Assembly (NCBI GenBank): GCA_027025255.1
Contig: JALVRC010000060.1
Span: 1 to 16,559, forward strand
DNA length: 16,559 bases
Reading direction: 5' to 3'
Source of the DNA: Caldifarciminota bacterium
GTDB taxonomy: Bacteria > Hydrothermota > Tepidihabitantia > B3-TA06 > JALVRC01
Shown here: positions 1-8,800 of the stretch, one piece after another
Layout of the letters: the number at the start of each line of letters is the position of its first letter
Position numbering within the stretch: the stretch's first letter is position 1
Made by a program: the position numbers and the translations under genes
Notes under the pieces: generated by a model
What the model was told of the DNA's origin: nothing
What the model saw: the letters and a program-made list of their open reading frames with translations, nothing else
The model's database searches: none

Positions 1-316
1 AGACGATACAGATTACCTCTATTTTTGTAAGCAATTTGATAGTCTTCCTTTAGTTTAATCGCCTTAGTATAATACTCTATCGCTTCAGAATAATGCTCTT
101 TTCCCCAAGTTTGATAAAGAACACCTATTTTATAGTAAATTTGAGGTAAGTGATCCTGGTCTAGCTCCAGTTTTATAATTTTCTTATAAAAACAGGCATA
201 GATCTTGTTCTTGTTGAGTACATCATTAAGAATACAGACATTGAAACATATATCTTTAATAACAAAACTAAAACAGAAAAAAGCACAAATCTACCTGATA
301 TTGTAAGAAACCACAT
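1..316 (-). pseudogene. TPR protein, N-terminal part, apparent frameshift, runs off left edge
   Basis: Two overlapping minus-strand frames together look like one gene. Frame A begins with ATG at 316-314, preceded by AGGAAAA, and encodes a signal- or membrane-like segment (MWFLTISGRFVLFSVLVLLL) before a stop at 173-175. Frame B is open from 290 to the window edge and encodes tetratricopeptide-like helices, for example YSEAIEYYTKAIKLK followed by AYKNRGNLY. Frame B has no ATG, GTG or TTG codon in the window, so it cannot easily start by itself. A -1 shift, or one missing base, somewhere between about 290 and 176 would join signal and TPR body; the T6 run at 277-282 is one candidate site. TPR proteins of this kind are protein-interaction scaffolds. 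It may be a decayed gene, a sequencing error or a frameshifted gene; the 3' end is outside the window. The TPR identity is fairly sure, the joining is inference. Confidence 0.5.
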
Positions 317-466
317 TTTTCCTAAAGAATATGTATACACCAAGACCCGTTTCTATAGTTTAAAAAACATATTCAGAAGAATGCTTGCATCCAGTGGGAA
401 TATTGGTTTTTACAATACATTATTATATTTCTTAAGGTATAATCTTTCTTACAGATTAAATCTTCT

Positions 467-490
467 TGAGGGGTTTTCTTTCCCCCCTTA
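467..490. other. GC-rich hairpin between PorV-TPR gene and TPR gene
   Basis: TGAGGGG and CCCCTTA can pair around a 10-base loop, with five uninterrupted pairs (AGGGG/CCCCT). It lies about 30 bp after the stop of the barrel-TPR gene, where an operon terminator would be expected. No run of T follows on the minus strand, so intrinsic termination is not supported well. The rest of 317-517 shows nothing recognisable. Confidence 0.3.
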
Positions 491-517
491 GTATTTATTA
501 ATAGCTTCAAAAATCTT

Positions 518-2401
518 CTAATGACCTCTCTTTAATCTGTCTTCTGCACGTCTGATATTTCTTTTAGCAGATTTATTTCCTGGATCAAGCCTCAATATTT
601 CCTTCCAGAGCTGTATGGCAAGAGTCAAATTACCATCCGTATATGCAACGATAGCCTTAAGATTCAAATTCTCAATGTCCTTTTTCGTAAGCTCCTTTAT
701 TTTCTTTAATTGCTCTTTTGCTGTTCTGTTACCAGGGTCAAGTGCCAGGACCCTACTAAAGTTTACCTTTGCTGCAAGATATTTTCCCGCTTTAATATTA
801 TTTAAGGCTTTCTCTAATTCTCTTTGTATTATATTTGAACTATAATTCCTTATACGTGCTCTATATACTCTGATATCCTTTTGCTCAAGAATATTACTGT
901 ATCCATTAAGCTTTCTCTCTGCACTCTTTAAAAGACCTTTTTTAATAAGACTTTCAATTTCCTTTTTAGCCCTTAGTTGTTCTTTTTTAAGAATCTTTTC
1001 TGCAATATCTATTTGATTCATAATAAAAATATTTCCAGGTAATTTTGTTAAAATACTATCCCATACAGCAATAGCCTTTTTATATGCCTTATTCAGATAA
1101 AAATTTAAGCCGGTTTCGTACTGCTTTTGAATAATACTGTCCTCTGGCAAACCCTGAATAGAAAGCAGATGTTTCTTTTGAACAAATTCAATCAGGGAAT
1201 CAATACCTTTTGAAGAATCTAACACAAATGCCTTCTTTAAATATACCAGAGCCTCAAGGTATTTTTTATTGTCCATGAGCCCTTTAGCATCCCTCAAAAG
1301 GCTCTCAATAGTATATGCCTTTTCTTTTTGCTCAATAGTCCTTTTTGTCTCTATATATTTCTCATTTTCAGGCTGCAAAAGAATTGCAAAATTAATAAGC
1401 CTTAATGCTTTTAAAAACTTCTTTTCCTGAGCGAGAGCAACAGCTTGTTTATAATAACTGTTACTCAGCCTTAACTCTTCCTCTTTTATCTCTTTTATGG
1501 TTTTCTTTCTTGCGAGTAAAGCAATCTGTTCACGCTCCCTTTCCCCAATACGTAAATTATAACTTATTGATATAGCATTGTTAAAACCAGATATAAAATC
1601 ATATACAAATGAATAATTAATCTCTGCACCTCTTGCAAAAATACCCATACCCATAGAAAACTTTCTTATTAATACATCCTTTTCTAAAACGACTCCGCTT
1701 CTAAAATTAACCCACGAATTAAAACTATACTCAAAACCTACTCCTCCTGAATAAACAAAAGGAGAGATATCCATTGACAACAGTATCCTCTTATAATTGT
1801 ATGAAGCCCCAAACTTTAAAGGATAAAGTAAGGGAGTAAAATTTATTAAGTAATAAGATACACCTGTATGAAACCTTGCTCTGTTATATATAATACCCAA
1901 TCTTGAAAGAACACCTATTTTATAGTTTTCCTCATATATTGATAACCCAATAGATTGACTGAATCCCAGAGATATACCTTGAATTCTATATAAGAAACAA
2001 ACCCCGGGATTTATATTATAAAAATTAAACACAGATAGAATACTATCAGGATTTTGACTATCTCTTTTTTCAAAGCCCTCGGCTATAAAACTCTGCATAT
2101 TAAAACCAAAAGAAAATGATGAGTAGGGAACAATAAATGAAAGGTGATTTACCTGCAAAGAAGAAGAATATCCCCTGATAGAGGTAGCTATTTGTGGAAC
2201 ATCAAGTGCATATACAGTTGCAGGATTATAAAAAATACTTAAAGCATCGCCCGGCACAGCTGTATTATTTTCTGAAATGCCTGCCCATTTTGCTTCTCCA
2301 AGACCAAGATAAGAAAAACCTCCGGATGAAGGAGAAAATGCTCCCCATTCCTGAGCATATAACAAAAGCACGTTTAAAAGGAAAAAAGATATTACCTTCA
2401 T
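518..2401 (-). CDS. PorV/PorQ-like outer-membrane barrel fused to TPR tail
   Basis: Predicted outer-membrane protein of 627 aa. Residues 1-16 are a signal peptide (MKVISFFLLNVLLLYAQ). Residues about 17-285 read as a beta-barrel of alternating aromatic/hydrophobic strands and open with the features of the PorV/PorQ (UPF0164-like) family: a GGFSYLGLGEA segment and DALSIFYNPA, the usual 'N-P-A' turn. From about 290 to the end the protein is helical, charged and repetitive, with roughly six TPR-like units (for example around 313-345, 364-397, 427-455, 531-560 and 577-610, several ending in LDPGN). Family members are usually only the barrel of about 300-350 aa, so the long tail is extra. The barrel should sit in the outer membrane with the TPRs in the periplasm. 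The ATG overlaps the stop of the upstream propeller gene (ATGA), so translational coupling is likely. PorV is a T9SS shuttle protein in Bacteroidetes; a similar role here is inferred from the T9SS-like cargo upstream. Confidence 0.75.
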   Translation of the reverse strand: MKVISFFLLNVLLLYAQEWGAFSPSSGGFSYLGLGEAKWAGISENNTAVPGDALSIFYNPATVYALDVPQIATSIRGYSSSLQVNHLSFIVPYSSFSFGFNMQSFIAEGFEKRDSQNPDSILSVFNFYNINPGVCFLYRIQGISLGFSQSIGLSIYEENYKIGVLSRLGIIYNRARFHTGVSYYLINFTPLLYPLKFGASYNYKRILLSMDISPFVYSGGVGFEYSFNSWVNFRSGVVLEKDVLIRKFSMGMGIFARGAEINYSFVYDFISGFNNAISISYNLRIGEREREQIALLARKKTIKEIKEEELRLSNSYYKQAVALAQEKKFLKALRLINFAILLQPENEKYIETKRTIEQKEKAYTIESLLRDAKGLMDNKKYLEALVYLKKAFVLDSSKGIDSLIEFVQKKHLLSIQGLPEDSIIQKQYETGLNFYLNKAYKKAIAVWDSILTKLPGNIFIMNQIDIAEKILKKEQLRAKKEIESLIKKGLLKSAERKLNGYSNILEQKDIRVYRARIRNYSSNIIQRELEKALNNIKAGKYLAAKVNFSRVLALDPGNRTAKEQLKKIKELTKKDIENLNLKAIVAYTDGNLTLAIQLWKEILRLDPGNKSAKRNIRRAEDRLKRGH

Positions 2402-5400
2402 TTAACTATAACCTTCTTGATTATTCGTACAGTTTTTTTACTATCTTCACCTTTAAACTTTATAACTACAAGATAAATATCATGGTTAAGCCGCTCTGTA
2501 TTCACTACCACCTCATTAATATTACCACCAGGCATATACTTCTTAATGTGCGCAAGCACCTTTCCTTTAATATTTAAAAGATACACTTCAACATTACAGT
2601 TCTCAAGAGCTTTAATTCTTATATATAAATTATCTCCCCTATTAACAGGATTTGGATAGACATAGGTAGAAGATAAAGAATAAATACTTTTCCCTCTCGC
2701 TATTGTAACCTTTTTTCTCTCTTCCTCGTGATTACCGCTCAAATCATTCGCAAGCAAAACTAACTCTCCCTCACCAAGTGAAAGCTTATATATGTTGCTT
2801 TCTATTCTATATCCATATGGTATTTCATAACACTTTAAAAAAAGCGTGTCTCCGTCTTTATCAACTATAAACGCATTCAAATACTCAAGTCTTTCAGTCT
2901 CTATATCAAAACTAATAGTATCACCAATATATAATGTGTCTCTTAAGCTGTATTTAAAAACAGGAGCCAGTGTATCCTTTAATAAATCTATGTTTTCATA
3001 ACGGATAACAGTCTCTGTTACTCCCTCTACCCAGTATAGCTTTCTATCTTTTAAAACTTCATCTATACATGCATAGTAAGAAGGATAAGTATTAACCTTC
3101 TCAGGTTTTTGCCATTGGGAATCATGGTTTTTCTTGATAATATATAAATCTTTTTTTTCTTTCAAAACCATGTATATATTTAACATACTGTCTATAGCAA
3201 TATTTATCCATTCTGGCTTTAGTGAAGTTTCAATGGATTCAAGTTTGCTAAAACCATTTATTGTATCGTAGGAAGCAAAGTAAACAGTGTTCTTACTATC
3301 AATGAGACCCATAAAAACTGCGCCTTTATAATATACCATATCCTGTGCCAGAATATCAATTGGATAGGGAACATCTGGAAGATTATATGTATAAAGCAGA
3401 TTCTTCCCCTTTGTATTATCAGTATACAAACATACAGGGCCCTTCAACCAGAAACCGTAAGGATTATCTGAAACTCCTCCACTATGGCTTATATTTACAG
3501 CTTCTCCATTCCACTTAAGCCTTCTTATATCAAAAACCTCTCTTAAAATCTCATTTTTTGAAGAAAAAAACACGTATATACTATCACCTCCTATCACAAT
3601 ACTCGGATGGGATATACTACTTGCTCTATATACCTCTTTTACAATAGGGGTATCTATCCTGACACTAACCATCAAGGCATCTTCCTTACCCCTTTCAATC
3701 CAGGCTATTGCAATAATGGAATCCTTTTCTTCTACAACTGGCTCAACAGAACGCAAATCCCTTGAATTTGATACACATTCAGGTGTTTGTATTGCATTAT
3801 CAATTGCCCGAACCTCCATTACCTCCTCAGGATGAAAGCCTGTATATACGAGTAAACTTGTATCACCCCTATGGACAATCTTATTGGTGGGGATAAAAAA
3901 GCACAGGGTATCGTTTGTTTTTAAGGCCTCTGGAGAAGAAATTATTTGAAAGAAGTGTTTTTTCTCATTAAGAAAAGCATCCTTCAAACCTATAGTTAAT
4001 GTAAGCGTATCATTACCAATAAGCCTCCCTGAACTGGAGTATCCATCCCAGCTCTCATCTTCAGGAACTGAATTAAAAACGTTATAATAAAATGTATCAC
4101 TGTTTCTCTCTATATCAATAGACCAGAAAGCAACGGGAAGTGTGTCTTCAAAATCAATACTAAAAGCAAGACTATCATTTTTACCGTCTCCGTCAGGAGA
4201 AAAATCTCCGTTAAATTTCACACTGAATTCAGGTGGTAGGGTATCTACAATCTTTGATACCCCACAATTGCCTACCATATACATGCTTTTGTCTTTTACA
4301 TAGACCCTGTTTATATGATCATTGTCCACTAAAAAGGGAAAAAATACCTTACCTGTATCAAGAGAAATAAACAATGTATCATTTAAGGACTGAGCAAACA
4401 CCATATAGGAAGAAAAAACATCTATATTGCTAATGCAAGCTTCTGTAAAACATGAATGCCATGTTTTAGCACTATCAAGAGAATAAAAAACTCCCTTTTC
4501 CCCTCTGCCAAAAGAACAGTACAGCTTGCATTGAGCTAATTGAATACTACGCACCTCAGGGAACAGTGTATCTCCTGGTAACCCGATAGACGCACTTATA
4601 AAGGTTTTTCCAAAATCTTTGCTTTTTAAAACACCGTTAACTGTACCTATATATATATACGGAGAGTCAATTACGCATGTAAAAACAGATGACTTGTTGT
4701 AGATATAATTATATGAACGCCCTTTATCACTGCTTTCAATAAGGCCTTTTGAAGAGGCGACAAAAATATTGTTATTGTACGTTTTTAAATCGTAAAGCGT
4801 ATCCTCTCCGAATCTGAAAATATCCCATCCAGAAGATGTTCTTTTTTCAATTTTTCCAGTGGTTATAACAAACAGAGTACCATTGAGAAGTGTGTCCATA
4901 CCGTAAACATATGCATGAGAAGGTACATACTCCCATTGATTACCCTTAAGCACATAAACCCCACTTCCCTCAGTTGATATAAAAATACTGTCCCTGTAGT
5001 TTAAAATATCTGACACTATTACACTGTTAAGATACGGAATCTTTTCCCAAAAATCATTTGTAAGTTTATATACACCATCCGACGAGCCAGCGATTAAAGT
5101 ATTCTCCATTACGCCCAATGCTTTAACCTCATCAAATAAAAAACCTGAATTCTCACACCATTGAGGAGTATCTAAAGATGCTGTATACCATACCCCTCTA
5201 TCTGTCGCAGCATAAAGCCTCATATTAAAAAAACAGAAATCATGCGTTGTTTCTCTTAAACCCCCTGTATTAAAGGTGTTAAAATCTGTTATGTATATGT
5301 TTTTGGAATGTTCTGATGTAAAAAAGGCAAGATACAGCTTATCTTTTTTAAAAAGAAAAACCTTACTTACAGTATCCTCTGACCATACCAAATCCCAGGA

Positions 5401-5835
5401 TGAGCCTCCATCATTACTGTAGTAAACACCTCTATCTGTACCTACTGCTATATTGTTATCAAGGTACGAAACGTCGTAAACAGTAGAAAAAGGTGTTGTA
5501 ATATCCATATACTCATCGTTTCTGTATAGATATACACCGTTTTTATTTGTATAAATGTATACTCCTCCACCAACAAGAGGATAAAACCCTACAACCTTTA
5601 TATCTTTTGGTAAATATTTTACAAGTTCCCATGTTGCACCTTTATCCTCGCTTGTCCATAAACCACCAGTTTCCCCGTTATTCTCTATTCCAGCAAAATA
5701 ATAGCTCTCCATATCTATAAAAGATACTATGTCTCCTGGTGAAGAAAGCTCTTTCCATGCAAAATCTCTGTTTAAAATATTAAGGTGAGCTCGTGAAGCA
5801 CACACGAGCTCACCTTCACTATTATTCTCCATCAA
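2398..5835 (-). CDS. BNR-type beta-propeller surface protein with T9SS-like C-terminal domain
   Basis: Large extracellular beta-rich protein of 1145 aa counted from the TTG at 5835. Residues about 40-530 contain repeated BNR/sialidase-like blade motifs (TSEDKGATWELV, SNDGGSSWDLV, SSDKGRSYNY, KSKDFGKTF, SLDSAKTW), the pattern of photosystem-stability-factor-like propellers, which bind ligands or polymers rather than being necessarily enzymes. Around 544-555 is FSPDGDGKND, a hallmark of gliding-motility-associated/FlgD-like Ig modules. Residues 690-950 look like a second, weaker propeller. Residues 1058-1145 are a type A sorting domain (YPNPV near 1060, ending RIIKKVIVK). GGAGGAG at 5844-5850 serves the TTG (spacing 8) or ATG 5832 (spacing 11), but neither start gives a signal peptide; the same frame upstream encodes one, so the true N-terminus is uncertain. 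Third gene of the operon, 47 bp after the beta-helix gene and overlapping the barrel-TPR gene by 4 bp. Export is inferred; the ligand is unknown. Confidence 0.8.
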   Translation of the reverse strand: MMENNSEGELVCASRAHLNILNRDFAWKELSSPGDIVSFIDMESYYFAGIENNGETGGLWTSEDKGATWELVKYLPKDIKVVGFYPLVGGGVYIYTNKNGVYLYRNDEYMDITTPFSTVYDVSYLDNNIAVGTDRGVYYSNDGGSSWDLVWSEDTVSKVFLFKKDKLYLAFFTSEHSKNIYITDFNTFNTGGLRETTHDFCFFNMRLYAATDRGVWYTASLDTPQWCENSGFLFDEVKALGVMENTLIAGSSDGVYKLTNDFWEKIPYLNSVIVSDILNYRDSIFISTEGSGVYVLKGNQWEYVPSHAYVYGMDTLLNGTLFVITTGKIEKRTSSGWDIFRFGEDTLYDLKTYNNNIFVASSKGLIESSDKGRSYNYIYNKSSVFTCVIDSPYIYIGTVNGVLKSKDFGKTFISASIGLPGDTLFPEVRSIQLAQCKLYCSFGRGEKGVFYSLDSAKTWHSCFTEACISNIDVFSSYMVFAQSLNDTLFISLDTGKVFFPFLVDNDHINRVYVKDKSMYMVGNCGVSKIVDTLPPEFSVKFNGDFSPDGDGKNDSLAFSIDFEDTLPVAFWSIDIERNSDTFYYNVFNSVPEDESWDGYSSSGRLIGNDTLTLTIGLKDAFLNEKKHFFQIISSPEALKTNDTLCFFIPTNKIVHRGDTSLLVYTGFHPEEVMEVRAIDNAIQTPECVSNSRDLRSVEPVVEEKDSIIAIAWIERGKEDALMVSVRIDTPIVKEVYRASSISHPSIVIGGDSIYVFFSSKNEILREVFDIRRLKWNGEAVNISHSGGVSDNPYGFWLKGPVCLYTDNTKGKNLLYTYNLPDVPYPIDILAQDMVYYKGAVFMGLIDSKNTVYFASYDTINGFSKLESIETSLKPEWINIAIDSMLNIYMVLKEKKDLYIIKKNHDSQWQKPEKVNTYPSYYACIDEVLKDRKLYWVEGVTETVIRYENIDLLKDTLAPVFKYSLRDTLYIGDTISFDIETERLEYLNAFIVDKDGDTLFLKCYEIPYGYRIESNIYKLSLGEGELVLLANDLSGNHEEERKKVTIARGKSIYSLSSTYVYPNPVNRGDNLYIRIKALENCNVEVYLLNIKGKVLAHIKKYMPGGNINEVVVNTERLNHDIYLVVIKFKGEDSKKTVRIIKKVIVK
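5782..5816. repeat. Perfect 14-bp inverted repeat at start of propeller gene
   Basis: AAGGTGAGCTCGTG (5782-5795) and CACGAGCTCACCTT (5803-5816) are exact reverse complements separated by a 7-base loop. The arms are markedly richer in G+C than the surroundings. In the mRNA the stem begins about 14 bases after the ATG at 5832, inside codons for SEGELVCASRAHLN. No T-run follows it, so it is not a normal terminator. It could slow initiation or elongation, or stabilise the transcript; its role is unknown. Confidence 0.85.
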
Positions 5836-5843
5836 AAGGACAT

Positions 5844-5850
5844 CTCCTCC
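5844..5850 (-). promoter_or_regulatory. Shine-Dalgarno of BNR-propeller gene
   Basis: GGAGGAG lies 8 bases before TTG 5835 and 11 bases before ATG 5832, which supports starting there. However, the same bases also encode the glycines of a GPFGGDV motif in the open frame upstream, so the match may be partly a coding by-product. Confidence 0.5.
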
Positions 5851-5882
5851 AAAAGGACCTATAAAGGATATAAAAAGGTAAA

Positions 5883-8800
5883 TCAGTGTAATATAACTAC
5901 CTTTTCTTTTATAATCTTATTTTGCGCCTTAAGCCTTAAGAAATAGACACCTGCACTGAAGGACTCATTAGAAAGATTCAACAAGCTCTTACCTTTACTA
6001 AAATTCTTTGAGTAAACCTTATTTCCAAGAGCATTGTAAATCTCCACTTCAGTATTATCAAATGGTGTATTTATCATATATATTGCGTTTTTAAGCCCTG
6101 TAAGTGATGGACCTTTTAAATCAATCAGTGGTGCCTCTCCTACAATACCCATTCCGTCTTTGCTAACTCTTAATCCGTATATATCCACATCATTATTTCG
6201 CATATCCTTCCATAGTATTATAACGTAATTACTATCAACAAAATCAACCACAGGGATTTTCTGGTTTGAATTAACACCGCATATCCTTTCACCGTTCACA
6301 TTCCAGTTTAATGAACCGTCCGCATCAATCCACTGGGAATAAACATCAAAACCTGTAGTAGTGTTATTTTCATACCACACAACATTAAAATTATCATTAT
6401 CTTCAGAATAAGAAACATCAGAGAACCATTGATCTTCACTCTTTTTAACAACTGCACTCCCATTCTCTGTAAACTCTGCCGAACCTGCATTCGTTACATA
6501 TTGGTAATAAATATCCCAGTTTTCATCTCTTCTATCTGACCAGAAAGCTAATGCCCCGGTTTTATAATTATAGACTATAGGTTTAACCTGATCACCATAA
6601 GTGGCTGAGACAGGAAGCGTCCACTGTACATGTCCTGTATAATCAATTCCGGAAGAGTAGATATCCATACAGTTTGCCATGTTAAACTGTTCCCAGAAAA
6701 TCATCAGGTTACTGCCAGTATTGATAATTCGTGGACTTTGTTCCCAATCAGGACCTGAAGATACCTTCACACCATTTTCCGCCATAATAGTACTACCATC
6801 ACTATTAACTCCCTGCAAATAAATATCCGTTTTCAATGCACCGCTTCTCATATCCTCCCATACCACGAACAGACTCCCTTGAGCAAGAAGCGCATCAGGA
6901 TTAAATTGATCTTTTGCCGCCCTACAAATAGCTATTCCGTCACTACTCCATTGAGCAATGCCAGAACTATCAATATGCTGAGCATATATATCGTAATGCC
7001 CACTCCTTCCATCAGACCATACAATATATGCACCATTATGGTTGTCAGATAAAACCTTTACGTGGACCTGATCTCCTGAAGCACCACATACAAGCACTCC
7101 GTTCTCGCCCCATTGAGAAGAACCGTCCGAAGATATTCTCTGAGCATAAATATCCGAATGTGCAGAATCAGCTCTGTTATCTCTAAATACAATAATGGCT
7201 CCACCGTCATCTGTCCCTACAATAACAGGTTTCCATTGATCAGAGCTATTATTTATAAATAGTCTTCCGTTCTCGCCCCATAATTTATTACCTGTAGATG
7301 TAACCTTCTGAATATATATATCCATAGGATATGCTGTACCATTTCTCATATCTTCCCATACAACAATTGCTCCACCTGAACCATCAGAAACAATATCCAC
7401 GTTTTCCTGAATAGAAGGCTCATTACATATTGGACTGCCACCATTATCCCATGCAGTAAAAACAGGTGCTGAATGTACTCTTTTTGCACTTGTAAAAGAG
7501 GGCAAGGCTATCTGAGGAGAGGTTCTGCCAACAGTTATTACTTTCTCAGGAATATACGCAGGTTTAAGAGTATCTTCTCTCCTATTAAACAAATTACCGC
7601 CCTCATCTATGTAAAAGACAGATAACTCACCCCTTGCGTTTATCACTTTTATAGGATAAACACTATCTCCATTGTTTAAACGGACAACTGCGGAATCCGT
7701 CATAGCAACTATCAAAAAGGTCTTTGGTGTTGCCTCATGATAAGAACTATCATTTACACGCAAATCTTTTAACCACAGAATTATCATCTGCCTTCGCAGG
7801 CTATCTCCTGTGAATAGATGATAAAGCCCCTTAAACTTTGCAATTTGTTTATCAAACATATTAACCTTTAACGTATCTGAGTTCTCACCATAAATGCTAT
7901 CTATATAAGCCTTAAGTCCGATATAACCATTCTCAGGTAAAATTCCTCTAAAATCAATCTTTGAATAGAGCCCTAACTCTGTCATTGCAAGAAGATAATC
8001 ACTATGACTCTCTCCCATTAGCTCAGGGAAACCATGTCTTTTCCAATATAGTAAGGCATTAAAACCACATGGAGAAAAAGAATTAGATGTCCCATCATTG
8101 CGCATATCATCATAAGCACCTTCTTCTGCTGGATCTATTTCTTCTGTCTCATCACTTACATCCTCATCCCATGAATATACCTCAAAATTCTTAGAGAACT
8201 CAGAAGAACGTCTATTATTATAATCTGTCTGAATAGCTGTAAGTTTAACCCCAAAAGCATTATTAACTACTATTCTGGCAACCCCATCGCTTCCACAGGA
8301 AGCCGTATCAATAAGTTTAAATCCTTCCCCATACCCTGACTCATCTATATCATGTACCTTATATAGCTCGATAACATAGCCTGCTTCTCCTGAAACAAAG
8401 ACTGTATCAGCCTTTACACTATCTATTACAGGAAAGTCTATACTATCATTGGAATATGCACCATAAGAAGGATTCCCAGGACCAAAGGTAGTATCTATCC
8501 CATCTACTACACCCAAATCTATCGCAAGGCCATAGTTTTTCTTAAATGAGTTTTCAGCTATTAAAATACTATCAGCATATGAAATACCTATGCCAGGATA
8601 AGTTCCTGGGCTAATACTCCCGCCTCTACCGTTATCAAATATAAAGTTGCCTTTGATAGTTGCACGTCTTACATTATCATCTATAAATATCCCGAATGCT
8701 TCGTTCCCTATATATGAACTACTGTCTCTACGTGAACCTATAAAATTATGTACTATATCTGTTACATCTATATTGCTTAAATGTATGCCACAAAATCCGT

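Noticed and set aside
6308..6490. Alternative-frame 60-codon minus-strand frame
   Set aside because: It overlaps the conserved repeats of the large exported protein in another frame and has no independent support.
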